Notes under the pieces: model-generated | The model's database searches: none | Told to the model about the DNA's origin: nothing | The model's input: only the letters and a program-made list of their open reading frames with translations | NCBI RefSeq assembly: GCF_002234675.1 | Contig: NC_019873.2 | Location: 12,282,735 to 12,346,734, forward strand | Direction of reading: 5' to 3' | Source of the DNA: Oryzias latipes | Lineage: Eukaryota; Chordata; Actinopteri; Beloniformes; Adrianichthyidae | Length of the DNA: 64,000 nt | Part shown: positions 1 to 10,100 of the stretch, one piece after another | Layout of the letters: each line of letters opens with the position of its first letter | Position numbering within the stretch: the stretch's first letter is position 1 | Translations under genes and position numbers: made by a program

Positions 1-80
1 AAAAAAGGTTCAGAGCACTGTCTAGTGGGTCTAGATGACCCAAATCCCAATGTTAAAGTGCCTAGGATGGCACAAGGGTC
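1..80. repeat. Truncated copy of a short inverted-repeat element (MITE)
   Basis: This stretch is nearly identical to the right part of the element at 1551-1751, sharing the run ending GCACAAGGGT. It is cut by the window edge. It is probably a non-autonomous DNA transposon; superfamily not determined. Confidence 0.6.
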
Positions 81-689
81 AATATGCTCCGATTCAAGTT
101 AAGAACGATCACTGTGGCGGTTTTATTAATGTAAAAAATGTTATTTGAACTACTCAGGTGCATGAAACACGTTTGTGGGCACCTGCTCATGTGGAACTAA
201 CAGGAAATTAATCTGCAGACAAAAACGCTAAAATAGCTTCAGAGGAAAATATTGATGTATGCGTAACGCTAAGTAAAGTGGATTTTAAAAGGTCTTATCA
301 AAGAAATTAAATCAATAACAGCAAAAACAGTGGGAGGACAGGAAGGTAGTTATTTGGAATCTAGAATTCAGTGGGGAATATATGTGTATGGGGAGGAACA
401 GTTTGGAAGACAAAATATCTAGAATCAGATTTGGCCATACATGTCTCAAGAAGCAGTTTGTCCTGATCAGTAAACACACAAGTGGGACTTTAGTGGTGTT
501 GATAAATCTTTAGAACCTGCAGTGTGATAAGTGGCCATTTTTAGAGAAAATTTACAAACAATCCAGATAAAATATGAATAAATACGTTTTATAGAGCTCA
601 GGATGGTGTCTAGTATGCAATCTGTAGCATAGGATGTAGTGTAGTAGCCTGTTCTACACTCCAGGCCAGGTGGTGGCGGTATATGCAGC
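81..689. other. No gene recognised
   Basis: AT-rich sequence with only short open frames. I see no coding signature, RNA gene or clear repeat boundary here. Confidence 0.5.
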
Positions 690-1338
690 AACCGCCAAAA
701 CCGCTACAAAGAAAAAGAAGAGAAGCCCCGCCCCCTCTCATCTGGCTTTGCTGTCACAGAAAGCGTAGAACTGGAATCAATAAGCGACTTTCGAGGGTGA
801 ATTCCCCTTATTTTTTAAATTAGAACTCCAGCAAACCCAGGTTCAAAGGTCTGAGGGACAGAGCCAGCACGGAGGTTGAGGGGGATTAGAACCTGCTGCC
901 ACCATCTTGGCGAGCGTCTTCTTCACTGAAGAAGGTATGGCGGGAAGTGGAATTAGTGAGCTATGTAGGCTAGAATCGCTACGCTAGCTTGTTGCGTACA
1001 CAAACATAGACGCCATGTTGGATAGGGCCAGAGCCCTGTTCACACACTGGATTTTTGCAGAGACTTCTGGAAAATTGTTGGGGACTAGATTTTGGAACTG
1101 TTGTCGTACAGCACTACACCGAATGAGACATGGCTTAGCAGAAACAGTAAAATTACCATAAAATGCTTAATATTAGTCCGATTTTAAAAAGAAAAAAAAT
1201 ATGGTCACAGAATAAGACATAGGTCGTGGTATCATTGTTTTTGTTCAAATGATGAACAACACTTCTGTAATAAATAAACACCTTATTATAGGAAACACAG
1301 ATAAATGGTTGTGATTTTACACAAAGTCAGGCTAAGAT

Positions 1339-1540
1339 TTACCCAAACATCCTTGTCCGTGTTTCAAGACATGGGCGGACATCGCCGCAGACCCCTTGTG
1401 ACCTCTGTGCATGGTCCGGTCCCCGCCCAGGGCAGTACAGCCCCCCACTCAGTCTCGTCCTCACACAGTTCACGCTCATGACAGAGAAGGTCTTCTCGCA
1501 CAAGTAAGTCGAGCCAAACGAGGTCAGCAATTCTATGGCA
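1339..1540 (-). pseudogene. Fragment of hAT transposase C-terminal dimerisation region
   Basis: Minus-strand translation gives FGSTYLCEKTFSVM followed by NCVRTRL. This is the same region as residues 548-571 of the intact transposase at 2277-4118. A second piece (about 1752-1795) matches codons about 519-533, so the nested element at 1551-1751 separates two adjacent transposase fragments. The frame is broken and the piece cannot function alone. Confidence 0.8.
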
Positions 1541-1550
1541 AATCTTTCTT

Positions 1551-1751
1551 TAGCCCTTGTGCTATCTTAGGTGACCCCACCCTTACTTTGACGTGTTCTC
1601 CCTACCATGATAAAGGTGGAAAGATTTCATGTAATCCATGGACACCAGTGAAGATCACAAATCATTGAAGAAAAAGGGTTCAGAGCACTGTCTAGTGGGT
1701 CTAGATGACCCAATTCCCAACGTTAAAGTGCCTAGGATAGCACAAGGGTTA
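1551..1751. mobile_element. Nested MITE with TAGCCCTTGTGC-type inverted repeats
   Basis: The left end TAGCCCTTGTGCTATC pairs with the right end GATAGCACAAGGGTTA. It interrupts transposase homology inside the larger hAT element, so it arrived later. A second truncated copy is at 1-80. I see no convincing target-site duplication. Confidence 0.65.
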
Positions 1752-2276
1752 CACCTGCTTTTATCCAGCTGGCGGTAAAAGCTGACAAAAAGTTGTGCAA
1801 TTGTAACACAGAAGTAAACAGACATCTGGCCCCATCCAATATGGCCTCCAGCAACAGGCTTGTGTAGCGGCTCTATCCTCTAAAGCTCACTGGGTGGGAT
1901 TGTGGGCCAGACATTCTGACATGAGCTTCAGCATGGCCTGGTATTTACTATAAAGCTTTTCACAGGTCTGTTATTTCTTAAAAATTGAAGGAGTCCAGCT
2001 TCACCTCCTCACTGTTCCAGCCCTGGGCCTCAACCCACCACCTCCAGCACGTCCTCATAGGAGGGGTCAGAGGGATCCGTGTCGTAGTACGGCAGCTGGT
2101 TCACCATTCCTGCAGACACGCGCCTGCTCAGCACACCATGCACCAGAGAGCCGCCAGCTAAGTACGCTGGTCATCTTTCATGTAACCACAGCTGAAGTAG
2201 CCCTGACTGTTATTGTTAGTAACGTTAAACCCGTAGCAACACTTTTGCCCGGCACCTTTTCTACCCCGTTTCTAAA

Positions 2277-4118
2277 ATGTGGACTACAATCAAAAAAAGA
2301 AAAGTTGACTATGAGGGCCGTCGCTTCCAGGACAGGTGGAAACTGGCATATTTCTTTACGGACATACAAAACAACTGTGTGTGTCTGATATGCCAGGACA
2401 CCGTGGCTGTTTTTAAGGAGTTTAACATCAGGAGGCATTACCAGACGAAACATGCTAGCTATGACAACCTCACTGGGGTGCAGCGGCGTGAAAAATTGGA
2501 GCAGCTGGAAAGTGCTTTGACGACTCAGCAGAGTATTTGTGCCATTAAAAGTGAGCCAGATGACAACACCACACAAGCCAGCTACGAGGTAGCAACGCTG
2601 ATCGCAAAGCACTGCAAACCTTTTACAGATGGGGAATTTATTAAAGACTGTTTGATGAAAATAGTGGAGACCATTTGTCCTGAGAAGAAGCACGAGTTTG
2701 CTAATGTTTGCCTGGATCACAACACCGTGGTCCAGAGAATTGAAGACATTTCGATTGCTATTAAAAGACAGCTGGAGGTAAAGGGAGCCAAGTTTGAATT
2801 TTTTTCTTTAGCCTGCGATGAAAGTACAGACGCCTCCAACACCGCTCAGCTGCTGATCTTTTTGAGAGGAGTGGACCGTGACATGAACGTGAGCGAAGAG
2901 CTGCTGGAGCTTCAGGGCCTGACGGGCCAAACCACGGGAACGGATTTGTTTGTTTCTCTCTGTTCCGCCGTTGATGACATGAACCTGCCGTGGAATAAAG
3001 TCAGTGGGATCATCACGGATGGCACACCCGCCATGGCAGACGAGCAGAGTGGACTCGCAACCTTAGTCTGTAACAAAGTGGCAGAAGACGGCGGCAAAGC
3101 GATAAAACTGCACTGCATTATTCACCAAGAAGTTCTGTGCGCCAAACACCTGAAATATGAGCATGTGATGAAACCAGTGATAACCGCCATCAATTCTATT
3201 CGCTCCAAAGCTCGGTGCCATCACCAGTTTCAGCAATATCTGCTCGACATCCAGGCCGAATATGGAGATGTTGTGTACCACAGCGACGTACGCTGGCTCA
3301 GTCGGGGATCGGCCCTGCACCACTTCTACTTTCTTAAGGAGGAAATCGGACAATTCCTGGCATCAAAGGGGCAGCCCATGCCAGAACTATCTGACCCCGT
3401 TTGGCTGGCTGACTTGGCCTTTTTGGTTGATATAACCCGGCATCTGAACGCACTGAACACGAGTCTCCAGGGGGAAAACGCCGCGGTAAGCCAACTGTAT
3501 TCGCACATCAAAGCTTTTGGGACCAAGCTGCAACTTTTTCAAAAACACCTGTTACAAAGGCCGCCCAACCCGGCCCATTTCCCACTGCTGCAGGAAATAA
3601 TGACCAGTTTATCGCAGAACAATGTCAGTGCCCAAATGAGGAAGTACGCAGCAGACATGGCATCCCTGGCTGAGGAGTTTCAGCAGCGCTTTCAGGACTT
3701 TGCAGCTATAGAAAAGGAGATCACGCTTTTCTCCTCTCCTTTCTCCGTGCGGCCCGACGAGGCTCCAGACCACCTACAGATGGAGCTCATTGAGCTGCAG
3801 TGCGACATCGAGTGTTGCAGTCGACACCAACAGCTCCCTCTTGTCAGCTTTTACCGCCAGCTGGATAAAAGCAGGTTTAGACGGATTCGAACATTTGCCA
3901 TGAAAATGCTGAGCTTGTTTGGCTCCACCTACTTGTGCGAGAAGACCTTCTCTGTCATGAACTTCAACAAAAACTGCGTGAGGACGAGACTGAACGACTC
4001 TCACTTGCGGGACATCCTGCGCATCAAAACCACAGTCTGTGAGCCGGACCTGGCCTTTGTAATGCAGTCCAGATCTTACTATTACCATCAGCTTAGTGCA
4101 GAGAAGTTATCCGGTTAG
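2277..4118 (+). CDS. hAT-family transposase, GTF2IRD2/ZBED-like, intact ORF
   Basis: An uninterrupted 613-codon frame for a hAT-superfamily transposase or a gene derived from one. Seen in the sequence: an N-terminal BED/C2H2-like zinc finger (C36, C39, H54, H59); the first catalytic aspartate in LACDEST (D181); the second in ITDGTPAM (D248); the family C-x2-H motif (C280, H283); a VRW motif (W340); and the C-terminal dimerisation region with the catalytic glutamate in TYLCEKTFS (E555). All residues of the RNase-H-like catalytic triad are present. In vertebrates the closest known relatives are the Charlie8-like proteins fused to or annotated as GTF2IRD2, FAM200 and ZBED5. The first ATG lies just after the bmpr1a duplicate. 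I could not find matching terminal inverted repeats, so it may be an element with lost ends or a host-retained copy. It is not a true GTF2IRD2 gene: no GTF2I repeats are present. Confidence 0.85.
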   Translation: MWTTIKKRKVDYEGRRFQDRWKLAYFFTDIQNNCVCLICQDTVAVFKEFNIRRHYQTKHASYDNLTGVQRREKLEQLESALTTQQSICAIKSEPDDNTTQASYEVATLIAKHCKPFTDGEFIKDCLMKIVETICPEKKHEFANVCLDHNTVVQRIEDISIAIKRQLEVKGAKFEFFSLACDESTDASNTAQLLIFLRGVDRDMNVSEELLELQGLTGQTTGTDLFVSLCSAVDDMNLPWNKVSGIITDGTPAMADEQSGLATLVCNKVAEDGGKAIKLHCIIHQEVLCAKHLKYEHVMKPVITAINSIRSKARCHHQFQQYLLDIQAEYGDVVYHSDVRWLSRGSALHHFYFLKEEIGQFLASKGQPMPELSDPVWLADLAFLVDITRHLNALNTSLQGENAAVSQLYSHIKAFGTKLQLFQKHLLQRPPNPAHFPLLQEIMTSLSQNNVSAQMRKYAADMASLAEEFQQRFQDFAAIEKEITLFSSPFSVRPDEAPDHLQMELIELQCDIECCSRHQQLPLVSFYRQLDKSRFRRIRTFAMKMLSLFGSTYLCEKTFSVMNFNKNCVRTRLNDSHLRDILRIKTTVCEPDLAFVMQSRSYYYHQLSAEKLSG

Positions 4119-4449
4119 TCTTCTGTGGTGAATCTATTCAAAATTGCAGATTTTTTTTGTACATTTGATTAAAACTAAGGGGTTTGTACTGAAAAAGATT
4201 AAGTTTTCTTGTTCTCACTGTTAAAATTTTATAGTGAGTATTTCATAGTGAACAAATGCAACATTTCTAATGAAACCAGATTCAATGTTGATCACATTTT
4301 TTTCCCCAGACAGACTTTTTTTTTCTCCAACTGTGGAATTCATTAATTTTGGTTGAAATGTTTTTAGATGTTTGTGTGAAGCAATGAAAATACTCCTGCG
4401 ATAAAATGTTCACTAAACAGTTCATGTATTCTCATTAAAATAGTTGGTC
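4119..4449. other. AT-rich flank of the hAT ORF, no gene
   Basis: T-rich runs and no further similarity to bmpr1a. The right boundary of the hAT element should be here but no inverted repeat is visible. Confidence 0.5.
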
Positions 4450-4850
4450 AGGCCGAATGGTTGGCCCTCACACACCTCATCAAATCTGGCAATCTGAAAT
4501 GTTTGGACACCCCTGGTGTGAGAGAACTAGAGCGAGTGAGAGTGACGTCATCCAAAGAAAAGGACTTTCAGTTTTTCTAGTGTCTGCTAGAGCTTTTCCA
4601 CCACCTACAATATGCAGAGGCTTGATGCAAATAGTAAATAAATGTATGTCTTGGTGATTCTGGCACAAACAGCAATTATTACTGTCTACATGATTGTGTT
4701 TACAACAGTTTATAATTCCGTGTTTTGGAAAGGACACCTTCCACACGCCACTACCAAATCCAAGTCCCCGATTGGTCAAAGTTCAGCCGTTTGATGTTCA
4801 AGAAGTTGAAAATTCCACTGCTTGAACATCACAGATCTGCAGGTGTGGTA
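4450..4850 (-). mobile_element. Degenerate PIF/Harbinger-like MITE copy
   Basis: Shares segments, reverse-oriented, with copies near 44129, 52444 and 63790, including the stretch equivalent to GACTCGGATTTGGTA and the TGTAGGTGGTGGA block. Assignment to PIF/Harbinger rests on the 52444 copy. Boundaries are approximate. Confidence 0.55.
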
Positions 4851-4904
4851 CCATGTAAAAACAGTCCAAGAAGTTAAGTAAAGTTCACAAAAAGTTTGAC
4901 CCCT

Positions 4905-5530
4905 TTAGATTTAGTGAGTTCCCTTGTTTATCGTAGGATTTACGTTCTATAAATAATCTGTGATAAGTGAAATCTGTAAAGTAGAATTACAGAAGTTAAA
5001 GGTTGTAAAATCTATCACTTCACAAGTCACACCCTTCTCCCAGTGTGTGTGTGTGTGTGTTAACCTGAGGCGGTGCAGAAAGCACAGACTTTTCCTGGAA
5101 GGGGCTGTTCTCACTTTTCTATGTCCCAGTGTGAGGATCCACTCGTTTTCATGGATCGGGAGGGGCCGAGGAATACTCAGATATGCGTGAATGCTCAAAA
5201 TACCACTTTGGGGTTTGTTTTTGTAAGGAATTACCATTATACAGTTAAGAGCTTAAATGTTGAATTTAGATGTTATAGACTCTTTAAACTCAAAGTTCAA
5301 ACTTACATAGAAAAATAAGTCAAGTATTATGAAATTAAAACAAATGTTTGCGACTGATCCATTTTCATTAGTTCAATATAAATAAAATTGAATTGAAGAT
5401 TTAAGTAACTCTGGCAAACTGAACAACTGAACAATTATTTACAGGAAACTTGGCACAGAGATTGAAGAGGCCATCAGCTAATCAGGACACAGACGCTGCG
5501 CTGTAGAAAAAGAGGGGGGGGGGGGGGGTT
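4905..5530. mobile_element. Tigger/pogo-like non-autonomous element (decayed)
   Basis: The left part (CCCTTGTTTATCGTAGG, then TTTACGTTCTATAAATAA and GATAAGTGAAATCTG) is a mutated version of the same module seen at 17118-17200. The right part shares AATCAGGACACAGA with about 17440. A short (TG)n run at 5043-5060 and a 15-G tract at 5514-5528 lie inside. The right boundary is uncertain. Confidence 0.5.
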
Positions 5531-6494
5531 GCACTGAAAAAATACACAAAATGGCAAAGGAACACTAGTGTGGGTGAAATGAGACAGAAAATGGGGCTGG
5601 TTTAATAATGGCTTATAAAAAAGCCCAATTTGCACTTGGGGTCAGATGATTATTTAGACAAAAATGTGGAGGTTTCAAATAATTTACTCACCTGTAGTAC
5701 CTCAATGTGTCCATCAGGGGGAGTTAGCGTCCAAGTGATAGTTTTCTATTCTGAGATGAATGTCATGAGGCCTGTTAAAAAGTCAAATGCTCATCTGTTA
5801 AAGTAAAAACTTACCAGGAAACCTTTGTAAATTTGAGATTAAAAGCTCAAAGCCTGTGTTTAGGACTGAAAGGTTGGCCTTCAGTTCCTCCCTCTGGTTG
5901 TTGGGCAGCGGTCTTCTCTTCCAGGACACAAATGAAAAGATCCACCCTGGGCTCTAAAAGGTAAACTAACGTTTGTTTTGTGAAACAGGAATCATTGGAT
6001 CAAGCAGTCAAGTTGATGAACCACAGGCATCTGTTTGTGTACTAAAATAAGGTTATTTACTTAGAAATGGGTACATTGGACAGACTGGATACAGAGTTTC
6101 ATATTCCCTGTAAACTCATAAGGCACCAAACAGAGGCTGTACAAAACAACATGGAAGCTTTACATATTGGATTATATGACACACAAACACTACAGTTACT
6201 GCTCTTATAACGACTCATCTTCACATGAACGTGCACGAACGCCTGCAGCAGGGAAGAAACCGGTTTAAGGAAGACATCTCCCAGACCACATGAATGCACC
6301 TCCCATTTTCCTATTTTATTTCCTAAAATAAAACCTTTCCTTTAATAAGTTGTCAATTTCGTAACTAAATATTTTAGTTGTTTAGAGATTTGGATAGAAA
6401 TTCCTGTTTGATGCGGTGGGTATTGTGAGTTTGTCCTTCCCACTTATGTGAATACTGACCGTGAAGCTTTGTGATGAGTCGTACTTTAAAATAA
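5531..6494. other. Intergenic sequence 3' of bmpr1a, no gene recognised
   Basis: Only short unsupported open frames. A second minus-strand AATAAA lies at 6319-6324 and could be an alternative bmpr1a cleavage signal. Confidence 0.4.
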
Positions 6495-7057
6495 ATGAAT
6501 TAAATCTGTACCTTTATTTAGACAAAGAAACATCTGATTGGAGGAAGAGAGTGGGTGGAGCCAGACATCAGCTATAATCCATAAAGTTTAAATGTAGCAA
6601 AGTAATTTGGCTTCAGCCACAGACTCAACCAATCAAATGATCCTCCTGAGAAGCAGCAGCAGCTCTTTAGGAGGGCGGAGCATTCTCCCATCGGACCGAC
6701 AGGAAGTGGACAGACAGTCAAACAGGACGGCAGACATTTCCACTGCGACTCCTCAATGTCCAGTGGGAGGAGCCAGCTGTATTTCAGCACAGCTGCAGCA
6801 AACCCCCTGATGGGTCACAAACATATTTTTGTTTGTTTAGTGTCCTCTGGCGAGGGGACAGAACTCTAAGCCATGAAGATGGCAGATGCAGGAGCTCCGC
6901 CCCCTCTTCCATCTTGCTTGGCTTTCACAGAAAGCGTCGAGGTTGGATGAAAAGTTTGTGGGTGAAGTCCTCTCTATTTTACACCAGAACTCCCTCCCTC
7001 CACCAAACCCACGTTCAAAAGTTTGAGGGGCGGAGCCAACCCGGAGGTTGAGGGTGA
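6495..7057 (-). other. bmpr1a: Probable bmpr1a 3' UTR
   Basis: Sequence between the bmpr1a stop codon and the first plausible minus-strand poly(A) signal. Part of it (about 6870-7057) is duplicated at about 690-885. The end is inferred. Confidence 0.5.
6513..6518 (-). terminator. bmpr1a: Candidate poly(A) signal AATAAA of bmpr1a
   Basis: Minus-strand AATAAA about 540 nt after the stop codon. Inferred from position; use cannot be shown from sequence alone. Confidence 0.4.
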
Positions 7058-7183
7058 TTAAATCTTGATGTCCTGCGATTCGACCATCTTGGCGAGCGTC
7101 TTCTTCACTCTGAGGATGGTGAGGCGGGAAGTGGGATTGTGGGCCCAGCACTCTGACATGAGCTTCAGCATGGCCCGAAGGCA
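7058..7183 (-). CDS. bmpr1a: bmpr1a exon 11 (kinase C-lobe end and stop)
   Basis: Residues 483-523, from [16 protein letters not shown] to MVESQDIKI, stop TAA at 7058-7060. Acceptor CTTAG precedes TGC; it joins the previous exon in phase 0 after SDE. This exon and the next one upstream are the parts copied in the 690-2205 duplicate. Confidence 0.95.
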   Translation of the reverse strand, partial: CLRAMLKLMSECWAHNPTSRLTILRVKKTLAKMVESQDIKI

Positions 7184-10100
7184 CTAAGGACACAGGAGAC
7201 AGTATTTAAAATACAGCTTATTACAGGGCTTTTATTCTAAAAAGATCAAAGCCTCACCTCGTCACTGTTCCAGCGGTTTGATGCTGTGGGCCTCAGCCCT
7301 TTGACACACACCACCTCCAGCATGTCCTCATAGGAGGGGTCTGAGGGAACCGTGTCATAGTACGGCAGCTGGTAGTCCTCCACGATTCCTGTAAACACGC
7401 GTCCGTTCAGCACGCCATGCACCAGAGAGCAGCCAGCTAAGTACGTTAATCGTCTTTCATATAACCACAGCTGAAGCAGCCCTGACTAGTTACTATTCTA
7501 TTGTTGTTTACTCGTTGCTAGAGGTGTGGCGGTCTGGGATCCAAAGGCACCGCGAAGGACTTGGTGAGTTTCATTCAGACGATTCAAAAGTCTAATTTAA
7601 ATTTTCTGTCTGCATCTTTTCTCATTAAAGTGTTTATTTTGTACATTCAAGCAGATCAAGATTTAAAAAGAAAGTATTTTAAACCAGATAAAAACTAAAG
7701 GACTAAATTTGTGCACGTGCAGGCGTGTGCATGTACCTCCAGTCACGCAGCGTCTCGCCATCTCCCACACCACCAGGCCGTAGCTGTAAATGTCGGCCAT
7801 GACGTAAGCCTGAAAGTGGTTCTTGTTCATGCTTTCGTCCAGGACCTCGGGGGCCATGTAGCGGCGTGTCCCAACCCGCGTGCTTAGAGGGACGTCCACC
7901 TCGTTTGTGTCACTACGGCAAAACATTCATAGCAGCACATGCTGGTTTGATTCCAGACACAAGCAAAAGAAGCTTTGAGAAGGACAGAAGTACCTGTTGA
8001 ACTTGACGGCCAGGCCGAGGTCGGCGATGCAGCATGTGCCATTTTTCTTCACCAGGATGTTCTTGCTTTTCAGGTCTCGGTGGGCGATGGCAGGTTTGCC
8101 CTGCGTGCCGTAGATCTCTGTGTGTAGGTGGCAGAGGCCGCAGGCCGCCGAGTATGCTAGCCGCAGCAGCGTCTGCGTGTCCAGCGTGGTGGACTTCAGG
8201 TAGTCAAACAGCGAGCCGCTCTCATGGTAGTCGGTGATGAGGAAGAGCTGCGTGAAGGCGCCCGAGCCTTTGATGTCCGCCGCGATGAAGCCTGAGGAGA
8301 TAAAGAAGAGTCCTGAAAAGCTGCTCTTCAACTTCAAACCTTGAAAAGATCAGCTGCAGAACAGATCTGGGGCTGCAGCCAGTCAGCCACAAACAAGACA
8401 GTCGACTCCAAACCAGGAGATCAGTAGACAGAAAGACAGTGAAAAGATGGCTGAAAAGCAGAAACCTAATGACAGGAATCCAAAAGCTTGAAAGCAACAA
8501 AACAGAGATTCAGAAACATTCTTCAGAAGTTTGTGTTCAGAAACTAGGTGAAGGTTAAGGTGATGCTCGTCATTAAAGCTCGATTCCAAATCAATGAAGG
8601 CATTAACCACACTTGCAGAGCCAGCAGACAGAAACCTTTATACATGAGTCAGTCATTCTGAGTCATGTTGGATTAAACAGGTCTGAGCGCGCTCCATTGA
8701 GCACAGATGTTTCGGCAGGAGTTGCTTTGTTCTGACCCCACAGACAGATATGAAAGAACTGTACCGAGGATGTTCTCATGTCTCATCAAGACGGTCTGGT
8801 AGATCTCTGTTTCTCTGAACCAGCTGGCCTCCTCACGGGTGAAGAAGACTTTGACAGCCACCTTCTCCCCCCTCCAGCGGCCCAGCCACACCTCGCCGTA
8901 GCGACCCTTTCCGATCTGTCGAACCATCTGGATCTGCTTGGCAATGGTCCGCTGCACCTGAGGAGGCAGAGAGGGCGTTCACTTCCCATCATCCTTGTCT
9001 CTTGGAGCAGGTTTTGAAGGTGGCTGAAGCTTATTTGAGCATTTTGTACAGTGGTGGTGTTTGGGGCTCCTACCAGCAGGGGGAGCCCTGATCCGCTGCC
9101 AGAGCTCTGATGAATGAGGTCTTTAAGCGACTCTCCATCACGGATGAAGACTTCCTGCTCCACATCTTTAGGGTAACGCTGGCGCTCGCCCTGCCACTTG
9201 AACCTGTGGATCACATGATCACTTTGTTAATAAGGAACACAACTGATAAAGCTGCTCGTCTTCATCACTTTAACAACCTATAAATGCAAAGATCCAAACA
9301 TTTTACTCCAAAGCTGCTGATGTTTTTATCAAAGCATCTATTTACTTAACTTTATTAACATCCTTGTGAGATCTGAATCAAAATCACGACATCATCATCA
9401 CAAATTTCAATATGTCTGAACGCTCAAGCACTGAAAGAAATTTGGAATTTGAAATAATAAAACATGAAAAGTTACTTTGTTTTAAACTAAAGAAAAGTAA
9501 CAAAGCCATGAAAAAGGATTTTCAACAATAACTTATGCAGAGGCTAAACGAGCTAGAAAAGTATGCCGGGTGGGAAAAAACTGCAAAGAAATGGCAGAGA
9601 GCTCATGCTACAATATCTGCTCAAACTTTGATAATTATTAAACAGGATTAACCATTTTAAATAAAAAAAAAAGATTACCTTAACACAATTGATGAAAGAC
9701 AGGCTGATTGCATTGTTTTATCATTTCTAAAAATAAGTCATAAAAAATAATAAATGTTCTGGAGACCCACTCCGAGGAAAATCTTCTTGTGTATATTTAA
9801 CATGCTCTTGTGGCATTTTTCTTATGATGGAGGACATTTATAAAGAACATTTAACTTAAAATATTTCTTTATTCAAATCGTTGTGACTCAGGATCAGTAG
9901 AAAAAAATCTCAGCAACAGGGAAGAAAAGAGGGGTCGGGGTTGCTTTTCGTCAGTGGTCACACCCCCAACTTAGAAGCGAATTTGTAATGAACTCCTGTC
10001 GCTCTGAAGAAACTATGTCCTAGAAAACGGCACGTTTTTGATTTTGGCTAAAAACAGAATTATCTTAATTAAAAGACTACTGGAAATGCTTCTAAAATAG

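Larger units (their letters stand above)
954..1892. mobile_element. Non-autonomous hAT-type element inserted in the bmpr1a duplicate
   Basis: The ends form an imperfect inverted repeat. The left end reads TAGTGAGCTATGTAGGCTAG and the right end, reverse-complemented, begins CAGTGAGCTTTAGAGGATAG. Flanking 8-mers AGTGGAAT and GGTGGGAT match at 6 of 8 positions and lie exactly where the duplicated last exon is interrupted, so the empty site is readable from the real gene. The interior holds antisense pieces of a hAT transposase C-terminus plus a nested element at 1551-1751. Confidence 0.75.
690..2205 (-). pseudogene. Broken direct duplicate of the bmpr1a 3' end
   Basis: This block matches about 6870-7490 of the real bmpr1a gene in the same orientation. 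It covers part of the 3' UTR (about 690-885), the last coding exon (about 886-953 plus 1893-1936), the last intron, the penultimate exon (about 2007-2108) and following intron sequence. Because the introns are kept, it is a DNA-level duplication, not a processed retrocopy. It cannot code. The frame near the old stop has diverged, the penultimate exon is about 30 bp shorter than the real 131-bp exon, and the last exon is split by the insertion at 954-1892. No other bmpr1a exon is present nearby. Confidence 0.85.

Noticed and set aside
690..2205. Processed retropseudogene of bmpr1a
   Set aside because: Intron sequence between the two exons is retained and there is no poly(A) tail, so it is a genomic duplication.
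2277..4118. True GTF2IRD2 or another host transcription factor gene
   Set aside because: The protein is a whole hAT transposase with no GTF2I repeats and no introns; the GTF2IRD2 name only reflects the transposase part fused into that gene in mammals.
8673..8957. Translation starting at 8957 with MQRTIAKQ
   Set aside because: The first codon is GTG following a splice acceptor; it is the internal Val of the GS/kinase region, not a start.
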